Origin: Saprospiraceae bacterium | GTDB taxonomy: Bacteria > Bacteroidota > Bacteroidia > Chitinophagales > Saprospiraceae | Length of the DNA stretch: 64,000 bases | Assembly (NCBI GenBank): GCA_016787575.1 | Contig: JAEUUO010000032.1 | Coordinates: 62,001 to 126,000 of the forward strand | Direction: 5' to 3' | In this document: in pieces, positions 10,289-18,666 of the stretch | Numbering within the stretch: position 1 is the first letter of the stretch | Layout of the letters: every line of letters starts with the position of its first letter | The notes under the pieces: model-generated | Seen by the model: the letters and a program-made list of their open reading frames with translations, nothing else | Databases searched by the model: none | Told to the model about the DNA's origin: nothing | Position numbers and translations under genes: made by a program

Positions 10289-10621
10289 AATTTTCTTAAT
10301 ATTAAATAGATTAAATCAAACTTTGGAATTATCCATTAACCATACTTCAATAATTCAAAAAATATAATTTGAAATGGTTGTCAACGATTGTATTTTAATT
10401 CAAATTTAACTTTTAAAATTGAAATGAAACAATCGCAATCTAGTTGAAACTTGATTTTAATAATATTTATTTTACAAACCCGCTATAACAACTAACCATT
10501 AATTGTATACTTTAGATTTATATTAAATTATTTTATATATGTTAAAGTTTCAAAATATTTCCTCAAGAATTTGGAAATGTTTTTTTTTTTTTCAACCTTT
10601 ACAAAGATTTATAAGACCAAC

Positions 10622-10658
10622 GGATTGATATTTTCAATCCATATTTGATTTTTTTTTA
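10622..10658 (+). terminator. Terminator-like hairpin followed by T tract
   Basis: GGATTGA (10622-10628) pairs with TCAATCC (10634-10640) around a 5-nt loop. After 8 nt comes an uninterrupted T run at 10649-10657. The gap between stem and T run is longer than in a standard terminator, so the call is weak. Confidence 0.35.
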
Positions 10659-10690
10659 CAAACTTGTCCAAATTTAACAAGATTTAAATT

Positions 10691-10714
10691 AAAGGCTATT
10701 TCCTTTCAGCCTTT
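10691..10714 (+). repeat. Inverted repeat, 7-bp stem
   Basis: AAAGGCT (10691-10697) and AGCCTTT (10708-10714) form a perfect 7-bp stem with a 10-nt pyrimidine-rich loop. It lies 10 bp before a second, stronger hairpin. Confidence 0.4.
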
Positions 10715-10724
10715 GAACCAAATT

Positions 10725-10749
10725 GCATAGCAAGTTAGCCTTGCTATGC
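10725..10749 (+). repeat. Inverted repeat, perfect 10-bp stem
   Basis: GCATAGCAAG (10725-10734) and CTTGCTATGC (10740-10749) form a perfect 10-bp stem around TTAGC. It is followed by T-rich sequence (CTTATTTATCTTT), so it may be a terminator, but it stands 437 bp after the nearest upstream stop. Confidence 0.5.
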
Positions 10750-10849
10750 CTTATTTATCTTTAGGAGTGCACGCTTAATGATATTTTGGTCAAAAATGTA
10801 AGGAATAAAATAAATTAATTTTGAAATTAAACAATTTGTATTATTTTTA

Positions 10850-11842
10850 TTGCTTGTAGGGCGATTGAACTCACAAACCGTTTGTGGTTTAGGATATGAT
10901 TTTAATTATTCCACAACTGCAGGTGGTTGCGATTACACATTTACTCCAGTAATTCCAGGCGGTGCACCATCCATTGCATGGTTTGAGTGGGTGATTTCTA
11001 GCACTGGAACTTATGGCGTTGAGTGTGATCGACTCGATGGAAATCCGCTTTATTACACGTTTTGCTTTTATGGATATCACAAAGTAACCATGATCATTCA
11101 TTTTACCAGCGGATTACCCTGTAAAGTTGAAAAAACTATTTATGTTACTTGCTCTAATGCATTGTTGTGTGATCCTGATCCATCAACTGGTACCAAACCA
11201 GTACCAGTCGTTGAGATTACCTATATTGATCCGGCATCATGTAATATTACGAATGCACCAATTTTAGGTTGCATGTATGATTCCAGTTATAATTCATCTA
11301 CTATGTCTTGGGTTTATGCTAATTCTTGTGGCTGGCATTGGGCTATTAAAATTCCTGCGAATCAATACAATTGCGAAATATTTAATTTTAAAATTGAATA
11401 TTATGATTTAGGCACTTGCAGTGACAGCACCTTAACCTGCCATCAATTATATCCTGGTGTTACCTACTGCATTTTTGCAAGACTCAACAAAAAAATAAAA
11501 ATTGTAGCTGAAGCAAATCATTGTTGTCTGCCTGCAAATTATAAAAGAGGTTTTGAATGGCAACCAATACCTAATAATTCACCAGGTATCTATGATCCTG
11601 ATCCAACTTTTGGTATTTGCACATACCGATGTACTCAATTCAATATTCCATGTAATGAAAATCAAAATGATATAGATTTATCAGGAAGTAGCGTACCTTC
11701 TATTTCTTGTTTTAGAGGCGAAACTAAAGGATCAAATTGGTTAAAAGGAAAAGTGGTGGATAAACTTCCTAAAAATTCATTAAATACAGACTTGAAGCTT
11801 TTAGAAAAGTATGCTGGTATTCAAACCAACTTAGTCTTTTAG
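10850..11842 (+). CDS. Cysteine-rich secreted protein, probably a damaged T9SS cargo gene
   Basis: Open frame of 330 residues with about two dozen cysteines and a beta-rich, PKD-like segment near residue 80 (GYHKVTMIIHF). No family recognised. Both ends look damaged. There is no ATG: in-frame codons upstream of the TTG at 10850 spell a signal-peptide core (KQFVLFLLLVG), but the only reasonable initiation codon, TTG at 10821, reads LKLNN in another frame. A one-base loss in the A run near 10828 would explain this. At the 3' end a TAG (11840-11842) precedes an in-frame sorting-domain-like tail. A TAATTTTG box at 10816-10823 could be its promoter. It may be a decaying gene or contain sequencing errors. 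Confidence 0.5.
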   Translation: MLVGRLNSQTVCGLGYDFNYSTTAGGCDYTFTPVIPGGAPSIAWFEWVISSTGTYGVECDRLDGNPLYYTFCFYGYHKVTMIIHFTSGLPCKVEKTIYVTCSNALLCDPDPSTGTKPVPVVEITYIDPASCNITNAPILGCMYDSSYNSSTMSWVYANSCGWHWAIKIPANQYNCEIFNFKIEYYDLGTCSDSTLTCHQLYPGVTYCIFARLNKKIKIVAEANHCCLPANYKRGFEWQPIPNNSPGIYDPDPTFGICTYRCTQFNIPCNENQNDIDLSGSSVPSISCFRGETKGSNWLKGKVVDKLPKNSLNTDLKLLEKYAGIQTNLVF

Positions 11843-11998
11843 AATCTAAACGGGGAACTCGTTTTTAAAGGAAATTTAGAATTTATAAGTAAGAATGTTT
11901 CAAGTTTGAATTGGCCAAATGAAATTGTGTCTGGAATTTATCTGGTCCAATTTATAAATGAAGTGACTAATGAAACCATTAAGTTATACAAACCTTAG
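11843..11998 (+). pseudogene. Severed T9SS-type C-terminal domain of the preceding gene
   Basis: Directly after the TAG at 11840-11842 the same frame continues for 51 codons to a TAG at 11996-11998. It reads NLNGELVFKG, then SGIYLVQFINE and ends TIKLYKP, the beta-strand pattern of a T9SS sorting domain. Other such domains read VYNLNG at this point, so the TAG probably replaces a tyrosine codon (TAT/TAC). It has no start of its own. A strong terminator 23 bp downstream suggests this was the original gene end. Confidence 0.6.
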
Positions 11999-12020
11999 TT
12001 GATAATTTATTTAATTAATT

Positions 12021-12068
12021 GGCAAGACGAACAAATTATTTTTACATAAATTTCGTCTTGCCGTTTTT
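12021..12068 (+). terminator. Rho-independent terminator with 11-bp stem
   Basis: GGCAAGACGAA (12021-12031) pairs perfectly with TTCGTCTTGCC (12052-12062) across a 20-nt AT-rich loop, followed by GTTTTT. It sits 23 bp after the second stop of the damaged T9SS gene and 18 bp before the next ATG. Confidence 0.65.
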
Positions 12069-12085
12069 AAAACAAAATAACTATT

Positions 12086-13618
12086 ATGAAAATTAAACTT
12101 ACTATAATACTAATATATTTTATTCAATTGAATACTTATAGCCAATGTGAGTTTGCAATTTTATCCAATGACACTATTTTTCAGGATAGAATTCAAAATG
12201 TTTTTGATGACAATATAAATGAACAAATTGTAGTATTTGGGTCAAGGCATGTGAGAAAGGAATTAAATAATCCTGATAGTATCTTTAATGCACCCATTTT
12301 TTATAAATTTGATTACTGTGGGAATTTATTGAGTAGTAAAATTTTTCAATATATTGATAGCTTTAAAATAGATCATAGGAATTTTCAATATAATCCAGTC
12401 TATTTTTATGAATCCACAGCTCATAGAGTCTTTCAATTTAATCCTCATTCATTTCATTTGGTTTTACCTTTAATAGACACTTTAAACAAAATTGGATTTT
12501 ACTCTATTGTTGAAATTGATTACGAGGGCAATATTCTTAACTTTTCGAAATTAATGGTTTCTCAAAATGAATATCAATTATATGCTCAAACACTAGTGAA
12601 ATTTAGCGAAACTAATTATTGTCTTTTCTTACAAGATTATCAACAACAAATTAATGCTATCTATTTTTTAGATGGAGCTTTTAATGCTAGGTACAAATTA
12701 CAAAATGTATCTTTAGACCCTATACGTTCCATAATTGCAACTGAAGATAATAAATTTATTATATGTACATATAGTGAATCTAACGCTACTGCAAACATTT
12801 CAAAATATGATACTGCATTCAATTTAGAATGGAATTTGTTACCATATGGAAATAGATTTGGCACCATAAGGCAATTCTTAAAGAAAGGAGAAAATTATAT
12901 TGCTATTGGGTCTATTAAAAGCAATTTTAATTTCCCTAATCAAGATTTACCTTATGGTATAATTTTGGAATTTTCAGCACAAGGAAATCTAATAAATGAA
13001 CTAAAAATAAATTCAAAAAAGGGGAGTTTAGAATTCTCAAGTTTAATAATTGATGCTAATCGTAATTACAATATTTCAGGTTATTTAAATTCTACAAGTG
13101 ATTCCAGTGGATCTGATGTTATTATTTATCAACTTGATACTTTTGGCAAAATACTTTGGGATACTTCATACAATTTTAAAAACAACTTTGGGACTTCTTC
13201 TACTAGAGGATATTTTCATGATTATGGAGGTGATAAAATAATAAAACTAAAAGACAATTCACTCCTCACTTTTGGTTATACTGAATATAGTCCGCCAAAT
13301 TGGGCAACAAATAGAAAATTACATGAAGATGCCACTTTGATTAAAACCAGAACGAACAGTATTCATACTCAAACAGTTCAAAGTGAGAAGCATTCAATTT
13401 CTTTGTTTCCAAATCCCTTTTCAGACTATATTCAGTTAATTGGTCAAATGGATCAGGTAACCAATTATAAAATTTTCAGTATTGAAGGGATGGAGTTACT
13501 TTTTGGGGATAATAATTTTACTTCTATAAATACCACTTCGCTACCTTGTGGTTCATATATTTTACAAATATTTTTTAAAAATAAAACGATGTTATGTAAA
13601 AAGCTCATCAAATTTTAA
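12086..13618 (+). CDS. T9SS type A sorting domain-containing protein
   Basis: Secreted protein of 510 residues. An N-terminal signal peptide (KIKLTIILIYFIQLNTYS, cut near SQC) is followed by about 400 residues resembling the propeller-like repeats of T9SS surface proteins (recurring DYEGNI, EFSAQGN and LDTFGKILWDTSY strands). The last 80 residues are a T9SS type A sorting domain (SLFPNPFSDY ... GSYILQIFF ... KKLIKF). Function unknown. It starts right after a strong terminator and is very AT-rich, as is the damaged cargo gene before it, which suggests a fast-changing accessory pair. Confidence 0.8.
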   Translation: MKIKLTIILIYFIQLNTYSQCEFAILSNDTIFQDRIQNVFDDNINEQIVVFGSRHVRKELNNPDSIFNAPIFYKFDYCGNLLSSKIFQYIDSFKIDHRNFQYNPVYFYESTAHRVFQFNPHSFHLVLPLIDTLNKIGFYSIVEIDYEGNILNFSKLMVSQNEYQLYAQTLVKFSETNYCLFLQDYQQQINAIYFLDGAFNARYKLQNVSLDPIRSIIATEDNKFIICTYSESNATANISKYDTAFNLEWNLLPYGNRFGTIRQFLKKGENYIAIGSIKSNFNFPNQDLPYGIILEFSAQGNLINELKINSKKGSLEFSSLIIDANRNYNISGYLNSTSDSSGSDVIIYQLDTFGKILWDTSYNFKNNFGTSSTRGYFHDYGGDKIIKLKDNSLLTFGYTEYSPPNWATNRKLHEDATLIKTRTNSIHTQTVQSEKHSISLFPNPFSDYIQLIGQMDQVTNYKIFSIEGMELLFGDNNFTSINTTSLPCGSYILQIFFKNKTMLCKKLIKF

Positions 13619-13873
13619 TTCAAATGGTTATAAATTTTGTAATTCTTAAATTCAATCAATATTATAAATTTAAAAAAATATTCGCTTATTAAAATTTAAG
13701 AATTGAAATATTTAAATTATATTTTAATATTTGATTTGAATTTATTCAATCCTCTTCAATTACTACAAATTATATATTAAAGTTTCAGATCAATTTAACA
13801 ACAATTATTCAAAAGGCTTTTTAAAAAAATAGTAATTAATATAAAATGAATTTAAACATCACTTTTATTGAGC
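13619..13873. other. Intergenic region between convergent genes, nothing recognised
   Basis: 255 bp of very AT-rich sequence between the ends of the T9SS protein gene and the flavin reductase gene. No credible frame and no clear hairpin with a T tract was found. Confidence 0.4.
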
Positions 13874-14764
13874 CTATTTTGTTTTAGCTTCAATACTCAT
13901 TAACAACGCAGCAGCTTTTTCCAAATGATTTCCATTAAAATACTCTTGTGCCATCTGGTGTTTTGTATCTGGATCTAATGATACAATTTGATCACCGGAT
14001 TCCCAGCTTAAAATGTTTGTGATAGCATCTTGATTTTTTGGCAATTCTTTCATTCCTGCCAATGCACCAATCAGGTTGGCTGTAATAAATTTACTCTGCC
14101 GAATGTGTTCCGGTAAATTGGGATAGCCCACAATTGGTAATTTATGTGATTGTGGCATACTCATTACAGCCGCACCACTTGCACGCACATAAAAAGCACG
14201 ACCCATCCGACCCATAAGATCTATTTTATGCGGATCAATCCGTTGGTTTTCATCTAAAACCGATTCATCAATATGCATACAGACCACGTTGCAGATGATC
14301 AAATGACCCGCACCTCCTTGGTCTCCAAGTGTTAAAATATCGGTAACGCGGCATTCCATATTTACCGGTGATTCTTTTACTAAGGGTGCTTTTACTTGAG
14401 AAGCTGGTATAGGTGTCAAGCCAGTTTGTTCAAATTCACTGATGTCATTTGGGAAATCAACTGAACACACCATCATCTGATGGACTATGGGATAAGACAC
14501 GACATTGACCACGCATTCCCGGGATTCCATTATGTTGTGTAAGGTGTCTTTGGTAGTATTATTTTCAACACGCCTGTTGGACGAAAAAACTAAAATGGGT
14601 GGATTGCTGCTAAAAGCATTAAAGAAGCTATAGGGAGCCAGATTGACCCGACCCTCAGCATCAATGGTACTTACAAAAGCAATGGGACGAGGTGCAACCG
14701 CACCCAACAGATATTGATGTAAATCGGCTGTTGGCAATGTCCCAGGTGTTACAATTCGTTTCAT
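13874..14764 (-). CDS. Flavin reductase family protein (FMN-binding split barrel)
   Basis: Soluble protein of 296 residues with the flavin reductase-like split-barrel fold. The N-terminal half has the FMN-binding pattern PRPIAFVST followed by NLAPYSFFNAFSSNPP, typical of the flavoredoxin/DIM6-NTAB group. Proteins of this type reduce or carry FMN, with substrates mostly unknown. The C-terminal 100 residues are an extension common in Bacteroidota versions. Start at 14764 (MKRIVTPGTL) is chosen over the ATG at 14803 because a TAATTTTG promoter box covers 14810-14803. It is divergent from the thioredoxin-like gene. Confidence 0.82.
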   Translation of the reverse strand: MKRIVTPGTLPTADLHQYLLGAVAPRPIAFVSTIDAEGRVNLAPYSFFNAFSSNPPILVFSSNRRVENNTTKDTLHNIMESRECVVNVVSYPIVHQMMVCSVDFPNDISEFEQTGLTPIPASQVKAPLVKESPVNMECRVTDILTLGDQGGAGHLIICNVVCMHIDESVLDENQRIDPHKIDLMGRMGRAFYVRASGAAVMSMPQSHKLPIVGYPNLPEHIRQSKFITANLIGALAGMKELPKNQDAITNILSWESGDQIVSLDPDTKHQMAQEYFNGNHLEKAAALLMSIEAKTK

Positions 14765-14802
14765 AATTTTAATTAATTGGTTTGCCTTGATTAGCCGCAG
14801 CA

Positions 14803-14810
14803 CAAAATTA
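14803..14810 (-). promoter_or_regulatory. Probable -7 box for the flavin reductase gene
   Basis: Minus-strand TAATTTTG matches TAnnTTTG exactly and lies 39 bp upstream of the ATG at 14764. No clear TTG element at the -33 position. Confidence 0.4.
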
Positions 14811-14838
14811 AGTAATATTGCAGCCTCTTTTAATAATT

Positions 14839-15363
14839 ATGCAGAAATACCTATTTGGCCTTGCAGGCGTTTTATTTTTTAGCTATTTGATTTATTACTT
14901 TTTTTTCAATCAAATGTTGGTATTAGGACAACCAGCTCCTCCTTTTGAAATTGAAAATTTGCGAAAAAATAAAATTAACCTAGATAGTTTTAAGGGACAA
15001 TATGTTTTGATTGATTTTTGGGGATCCTGGTGTGGACCGTGTCGTCAGGAAAATAAGATTCTTACCATGATGTATGCCCACTATAAGGATCAAAAATTTA
15101 GAAAAGCAGCTGGAATCCAGTTTTTAAGCATTGCTTTTGATCAAGATCCAGACGCAGCTAAAAATGCCATTGAAAAAGATGGTTTGGTCTGGCCTCATCA
15201 TGTGATTGAGCCAAATATGTTTGACAGTGAACTGGCTAAAACATATAGGATTCGATCAATTCCTATGAAATACCTCATTGGCCCTGATCAAATTATCATG
15301 CTGGCTGATCCCAGTATTCGCGAATTGGATGATTTTTTGGCGTTCCAGATCCTAAAAAACTGA
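14839..15363 (+). CDS. TlpA-like membrane-anchored thioredoxin-fold protein
   Basis: Periplasmic thiol-disulfide protein of 174 residues. An N-terminal transmembrane anchor spans residues 5-24. The thioredoxin fold has the active site WCGPC with C65 and C68 (WGSWCGPCRQ) and the cis-proline at SIPMKYLI. The insert between beta strands is that of the TlpA/ResA group, which reduce apocytochromes or other exported proteins. The start at 14839 (MQKYLFG) is preferred over 14818. It is followed 72 bp later by grpE and is probably its own unit. Confidence 0.85.
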   Translation: MQKYLFGLAGVLFFSYLIYYFFFNQMLVLGQPAPPFEIENLRKNKINLDSFKGQYVLIDFWGSWCGPCRQENKILTMMYAHYKDQKFRKAAGIQFLSIAFDQDPDAAKNAIEKDGLVWPHHVIEPNMFDSELAKTYRIRSIPMKYLIGPDQIIMLADPSIRELDDFLAFQILKN

Positions 15364-15434
15364 CAATTTGACCTGATTTTACATCTGGCAGTATAATTGA
15401 CCTTAGATTTTCCTGTGAAACAGAAGCAATTATT

Positions 15435-15977
15435 ATGACAGAAGAGCAGCAAATACCTATTCAGGAAGAGGCAGAAAATGGCCATGAGCAACAACAAACC
15501 GAGCAGCAGCAGGTAGAATCCACTCCAGATCCTGTAGAAAATTTAAAAGCAGAATTAGCAGAACAGAAGGACAAATACCTTCGCTTATTTGCTGAATTTG
15601 ATAATTACAAGAAACGGAGTATTAAAGAAAAAATTGAAACGATTCGGAATGCATCTCAAGAACTGATCCAGGATTTATTGGTGGTATTGGATGATTTTGA
15701 TCGTGCCAAGAAATTATCAGAGGAACAAGAAAATGAGCAAATTTTTCCGGAAGGAATGCGGTTGGTGCATCACAAATTATTAGGATTGTTGCAATCCAAA
15801 GGATTGGAAATTATGGATACGCAAGGCAAAGCGTTTAACCCGGAATTTCATGAAGCAATAACTGAAATTCCAGGACCGGATGAACAACATAAAGGAAAAA
15901 TATTCGATACGCTTGAAAAAGGTTATTTATTAAACCACAAAATAATTCGATTTGCAAAAGTCGTGGTTTGCAAATAA
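15435..15977 (+). CDS. grpE: Nucleotide exchange factor GrpE
   Basis: Exchange factor that releases ADP from DnaK. The N-terminal 40 residues are acidic and glutamine-rich and probably disordered. Residues 40-100 form the long coiled-coil dimer helix (LKAELAEQKDKYLRLFAEFDNYKKR). The C-terminal beta domain ends with the typical KGYLLNHKIIRFAKVVV. Length 180, normal. It is followed by dnaJ 27 bp downstream, the usual heat-shock pair; dnaK is not in the window. No CIRCE-like repeat was seen upstream. Confidence 0.95.
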   Translation: MTEEQQIPIQEEAENGHEQQQTEQQQVESTPDPVENLKAELAEQKDKYLRLFAEFDNYKKRSIKEKIETIRNASQELIQDLLVVLDDFDRAKKLSEEQENEQIFPEGMRLVHHKLLGLLQSKGLEIMDTQGKAFNPEFHEAITEIPGPDEQHKGKIFDTLEKGYLLNHKIIRFAKVVVCK

Positions 15978-16004
15978 GCTGATTTTCAAATTAGTACTAA
16001 TTAA

Positions 16005-17171
16005 ATGGCAAAAAAAGATTTTTACGAAATACTGGGAGTAAGTAAAACTGCGGATGCGGATGCTATTAAAAAAGCATACCGTAAAGTAGCGATGCAATAT
16101 CATCCTGACCGTAACCCAGGAGATAAATCATCTGAGGAAAAATTTAAAGAAGCTGCAGAAGCCTATGAAATATTGAGTGATCCGGATAAAAAAGCACGTT
16201 ATGATCGCTATGGGCATGCAGGAGTTGATCCAAATGCAGGTTTTGGAGGCCATGGAGGCAATGGCATGACTATGGATGACATCTTTAGTCATTTTGGTGA
16301 TATTTTTGGAGATTCGGGTTCACCATTTGAATCCTTTTTTGGAGGACGAAGCAGTAGAGGAGGCAGAGCACAAGGTGGTTCAAAAGGAAGCAATCTGCGA
16401 ATTAAAGTCAGTATGACTTTGGAAGAAATTGCGAGTGGAATCACAAAGAAAATAAAAGTAAAAAAACAGGTCAATTGCAAAACCTGCAATGGTTCTGGTG
16501 CAAAAGATGCAAAATCGGTCAAAACCTGCACTACGTGCAATGGACAAGGTTATGTCCGACAAGTAAAAAATACCTTTCTGGGTCAAATGCAAACGACGAC
16601 AACTTGTCCGACATGCAATGGTACAGGACAAATGATTTCTGCAGCCTGTACTTCTTGCAGGGGCTCTGGAATGGAAGTAGGGGAAGAAACCATTGATATC
16701 CAAATTCCAGCTGGTGTTGAAGATGGCATGCAATTGTCATTAAGAGGCAAAGGAAATGCGGGAAGTAAAGGTGGACCTGCCGGTGATTTATTAATAAGCA
16801 TCGAACAAAAGCCTCATGAATATTTTAGTCGGGAAGGAAATAATATTCATTACGATTTGTATTTAAATTTTGCAGATGCTGCATTGGGTTGCCAGATGGA
16901 AGTACCCACACTCCAGAGTGCTGCTAAAATCAAAGTTCCAGCTGGTACACAGGCGGGTAAGATATTCAGACTCAAAGATCTGGGACTCCCATCCGTACAA
17001 TCCTATGAAAAAGGGGACGAACTGATTCACGTAACTATATGGACACCGAAGGATCTTACTTCGGAAGAAAAAGCTATCCTTGAAAAACTCCGCAGTCATT
17101 CGAACTTTAAACCACATCCAGGGAAGGACGAAAAAAGTTTTTATGAACGAATGAAAGAGTATTTCAGTTAG
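16005..17171 (+). CDS. dnaJ: Chaperone protein DnaJ
   Basis: Co-chaperone that stimulates DnaK ATPase and hands over unfolded substrates. Residues 1-70 are the J domain with the HPD motif (YHPDRNPGD). A Gly/Phe-rich segment covers 75-125. The zinc-finger domain has four CxxCxGxG motifs ([32 protein letters not shown]). Two C-terminal substrate-binding beta domains follow. 388 residues, full length, type I DnaJ. Transcribed with grpE. Confidence 0.97.
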   Translation: MAKKDFYEILGVSKTADADAIKKAYRKVAMQYHPDRNPGDKSSEEKFKEAAEAYEILSDPDKKARYDRYGHAGVDPNAGFGGHGGNGMTMDDIFSHFGDIFGDSGSPFESFFGGRSSRGGRAQGGSKGSNLRIKVSMTLEEIASGITKKIKVKKQVNCKTCNGSGAKDAKSVKTCTTCNGQGYVRQVKNTFLGQMQTTTTCPTCNGTGQMISAACTSCRGSGMEVGEETIDIQIPAGVEDGMQLSLRGKGNAGSKGGPAGDLLISIEQKPHEYFSREGNNIHYDLYLNFADAALGCQMEVPTLQSAAKIKVPAGTQAGKIFRLKDLGLPSVQSYEKGDELIHVTIWTPKDLTSEEKAILEKLRSHSNFKPHPGKDEKSFYERMKEYFS

Positions 17172-17273
17172 TGATCCAATTCATGCATTGTAAACAATAA
17201 GGCAATTGCAAAAAATTCAGTTTAAATAATTTCAATTCAGGATTCCATTCATGAATGCTAAACAGAAAATCAT

Positions 17274-17741
17274 TTGAAAAACAAAGCTATACTTGTAATT
17301 GCAATTTTAAGTTTGTTTATATCCTGCAAACAATCCTTCATTTATAAAAATGAAATTCCGATTACCAACATGCAGTGGGATAGTTCTCAAATCATACGTT
17401 TCAATTGGGAGGTACAAGACACTGCTGTCTGGTATCAACTCAATCTCAAGCTTAAACATGCGTTGGAATTGGAATACCAAAACCTTTATGTTAAAAGCAT
17501 TACAGAATTTCCTGATCAAAGTCAAAAAGAGCAAATTTTAAGTTTCGAGTTATTTGACAATTCAGGGAAACCTACCGGAACTTGTGGATCAACATCTTGT
17601 ACTACTGAAATTAGTTTGTTGCCAAAATTTAAATTTCCACAATTAGGGAAATACCAACTTTCGCTTGAACAATTTAGTAGAGATCAATCAGTAAACGGAA
17701 TTGCTTCATTTAAATTAGAAGTTTCTAAAATTCAGGAATAA
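17274..17741 (+). CDS. gldH: Gliding motility lipoprotein GldH-like
   Basis: Lipoprotein of 155 residues. The signal peptide ends in a lipobox (LFISC, C18). The body matches GldH in layout: a tryptophan/phenylalanine strand (RFNWEVQDT), the LxLKHALELEYQNLYV segment, then a FPQLGKYQLSLEQF block and SVNGIASFKLEV at the end. GldH is needed for gliding and type IX secretion in Flavobacterium and is thought to stay on the periplasmic side of a membrane. There is no ATG: TTG at 17274 starts the lipoprotein signal, and nearby ATGs at 17251 and 17255 are out of frame. It lies 100 bp after dnaJ and is convergent with ssb. Confidence 0.78.
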   Translation: MKNKAILVIAILSLFISCKQSFIYKNEIPITNMQWDSSQIIRFNWEVQDTAVWYQLNLKLKHALELEYQNLYVKSITEFPDQSQKEQILSFELFDNSGKPTGTCGSTSCTTEISLLPKFKFPQLGKYQLSLEQFSRDQSVNGIASFKLEVSKIQE

Positions 17742-17755
17742 TCAGTTTAATCCAA

Positions 17756-18100
17756 TCAGGCAGATGGCTTTTTCCCCAACATTAGCATATCCGCCATAAC
17801 TATTTCAGTAAAATACTTTTTTTCGCCATCTTTTCCTTCATAAGAACGCGAAGTTAATTTACCCTCTAATGCAATTTCACTGCCTTTGCTCAGATATTCC
17901 TCGACCAGTTCGGCTGTTTTTCCCCAGGCAACTATGTTGTGCCATTGAGTGTCTGTAACTTTCTTACCGTCCTTATCGGTATATGATTCGTTGGTAGCAA
18001 TCGCAAAACGCGCTACTTTGTTTCCCTTTTCCAGGGATTTAACTTCCGGGTTGGAACCCAGATTTCCAATCAGCCTGACGCTGTTTCTTAGGTTGTTCAT
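17756..18100 (-). CDS. ssb: Single-stranded DNA-binding protein
   Basis: OB-fold protein of 114 residues, starting MNNLRNSVRLIGNLG and including WHNIVAWGKTAE and the EGKLTSRSYEGKDG loop. It binds single-stranded DNA in replication and repair. It lacks the usual acidic C-terminal tail that contacts other repair proteins and ends shortly after the OB fold (MLMLGKKPSA). Such short versions are common in Bacteroidota, often as second copies, so a longer ssb may exist elsewhere in the genome. The start at 18100 is chosen by family alignment; the longer frame to 18187 has an unlikely hydrophobic leader. Confidence 0.92.
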   Translation of the reverse strand: MNNLRNSVRLIGNLGSNPEVKSLEKGNKVARFAIATNESYTDKDGKKVTDTQWHNIVAWGKTAELVEEYLSKGSEIALEGKLTSRSYEGKDGEKKYFTEIVMADMLMLGKKPSA

Positions 18101-18232
18101 AGTTGAAATTTTTTTGGTAATAAATAAAAATAAAATTGGTCCGGTACCAGCTGTAAAAATGTGAAGCTCGATGAATCCAATCATCATAAAAAGCAGTTAT
18201 TTACGATAATACCCGATTACAATCGGATAAAA

Positions 18233-18263
18233 TTGCAAGGTTTCAAGCGAACCTGTATATTTG
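18233..18263 (+). promoter_or_regulatory. Promoter of the zinc-ribbon/YdeI gene pair
   Basis: TTG (18233-18235), a 20-nt spacer and TATATTTG (18256-18263), a full match to the Bacteroidota housekeeping consensus. The ATG follows 17 bp downstream at 18280. Confidence 0.65.
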
Positions 18264-18279
18264 TTTTAAATAAACACCT

Positions 18280-18666
18280 ATGAGCACACCGAGATCCTGT
18301 CTCCAATGTGGAGCCACCTTATTGGGAAGACCCGATAAAAAATATTGCGATGACCATTGCCGGAGTAGTTTTAACAATCAACACTATGCCCAAACTCATC
18401 AAACTGTTCGTCATATAAATCGTATTCTATTTAAAAATCGCAAAATCCTGGAAGATTTATACTTTATGAAGCCAACAATTAAAGTAAAAAAGGAGCAGCT
18501 TACTGAATTGGGATTTAATTTTAATTTCTTTACTCAAATTAAACAAATTCGTCGGATACACAATTATTTTGTTTGTTATGACTTTGCCTACCTTTGTACT
18601 AAAGATGAAGAAGTAATCATTAAAAATTTACTGCTTCGAAAAATTCCTATGCATGCATCGCTTTAA
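18280..18666 (+). CDS. Zinc-ribbon protein of unknown function
   Basis: Small protein of 128 residues. An N-terminal zinc ribbon with C7, C10, C23 and C27 (CLQC ... GRPDKKYCDDHCR) is followed by a mostly helical region rich in lysine and aromatic residues with no family I can name. Similar short proteins starting with this ribbon occur in Bacteroidota. It could bind nucleic acid or be a degenerate transposon-type ribbon, but there is no transposase nearby. It overlaps the next gene by 14 bp and shares its promoter. Confidence 0.7.
   Translation: MSTPRSCLQCGATLLGRPDKKYCDDHCRSSFNNQHYAQTHQTVRHINRILFKNRKILEDLYFMKPTIKVKKEQLTELGFNFNFFTQIKQIRRIHNYFVCYDFAYLCTKDEEVIIKNLLLRKIPMHASL

Larger units (their letters stand above)
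10289..10820. other. AT-rich intergenic region with three hairpins
   Basis: About 530 bp without a credible reading frame, clearly more AT-rich than its surroundings. The first 330 bp show nothing recognisable. The last 200 bp hold three separate inverted repeats (listed individually) and a long T tract at 10650-10658. No terminator is visible directly after pyrD at 10288, so transcription may run into these hairpins, or they may belong to an unannotated RNA. Confidence 0.5.

Noticed and set aside
10289..10820. Decayed protein-coding gene in the intergenic region after pyrD
   Set aside because: Reading part of the region by eye gave no frame resembling a known protein; only hairpins are supported.
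16380..16740. Several overlapping antisense frames opposite the dnaJ zinc-finger region
   Set aside because: They arise from the repeated CxxCxGxG codons; no independent evidence.
18101..18187. 29-residue N-terminal extension of SSB
   Set aside because: Hydrophobic leader is unlike SSB; the family starts at MNNLRN.
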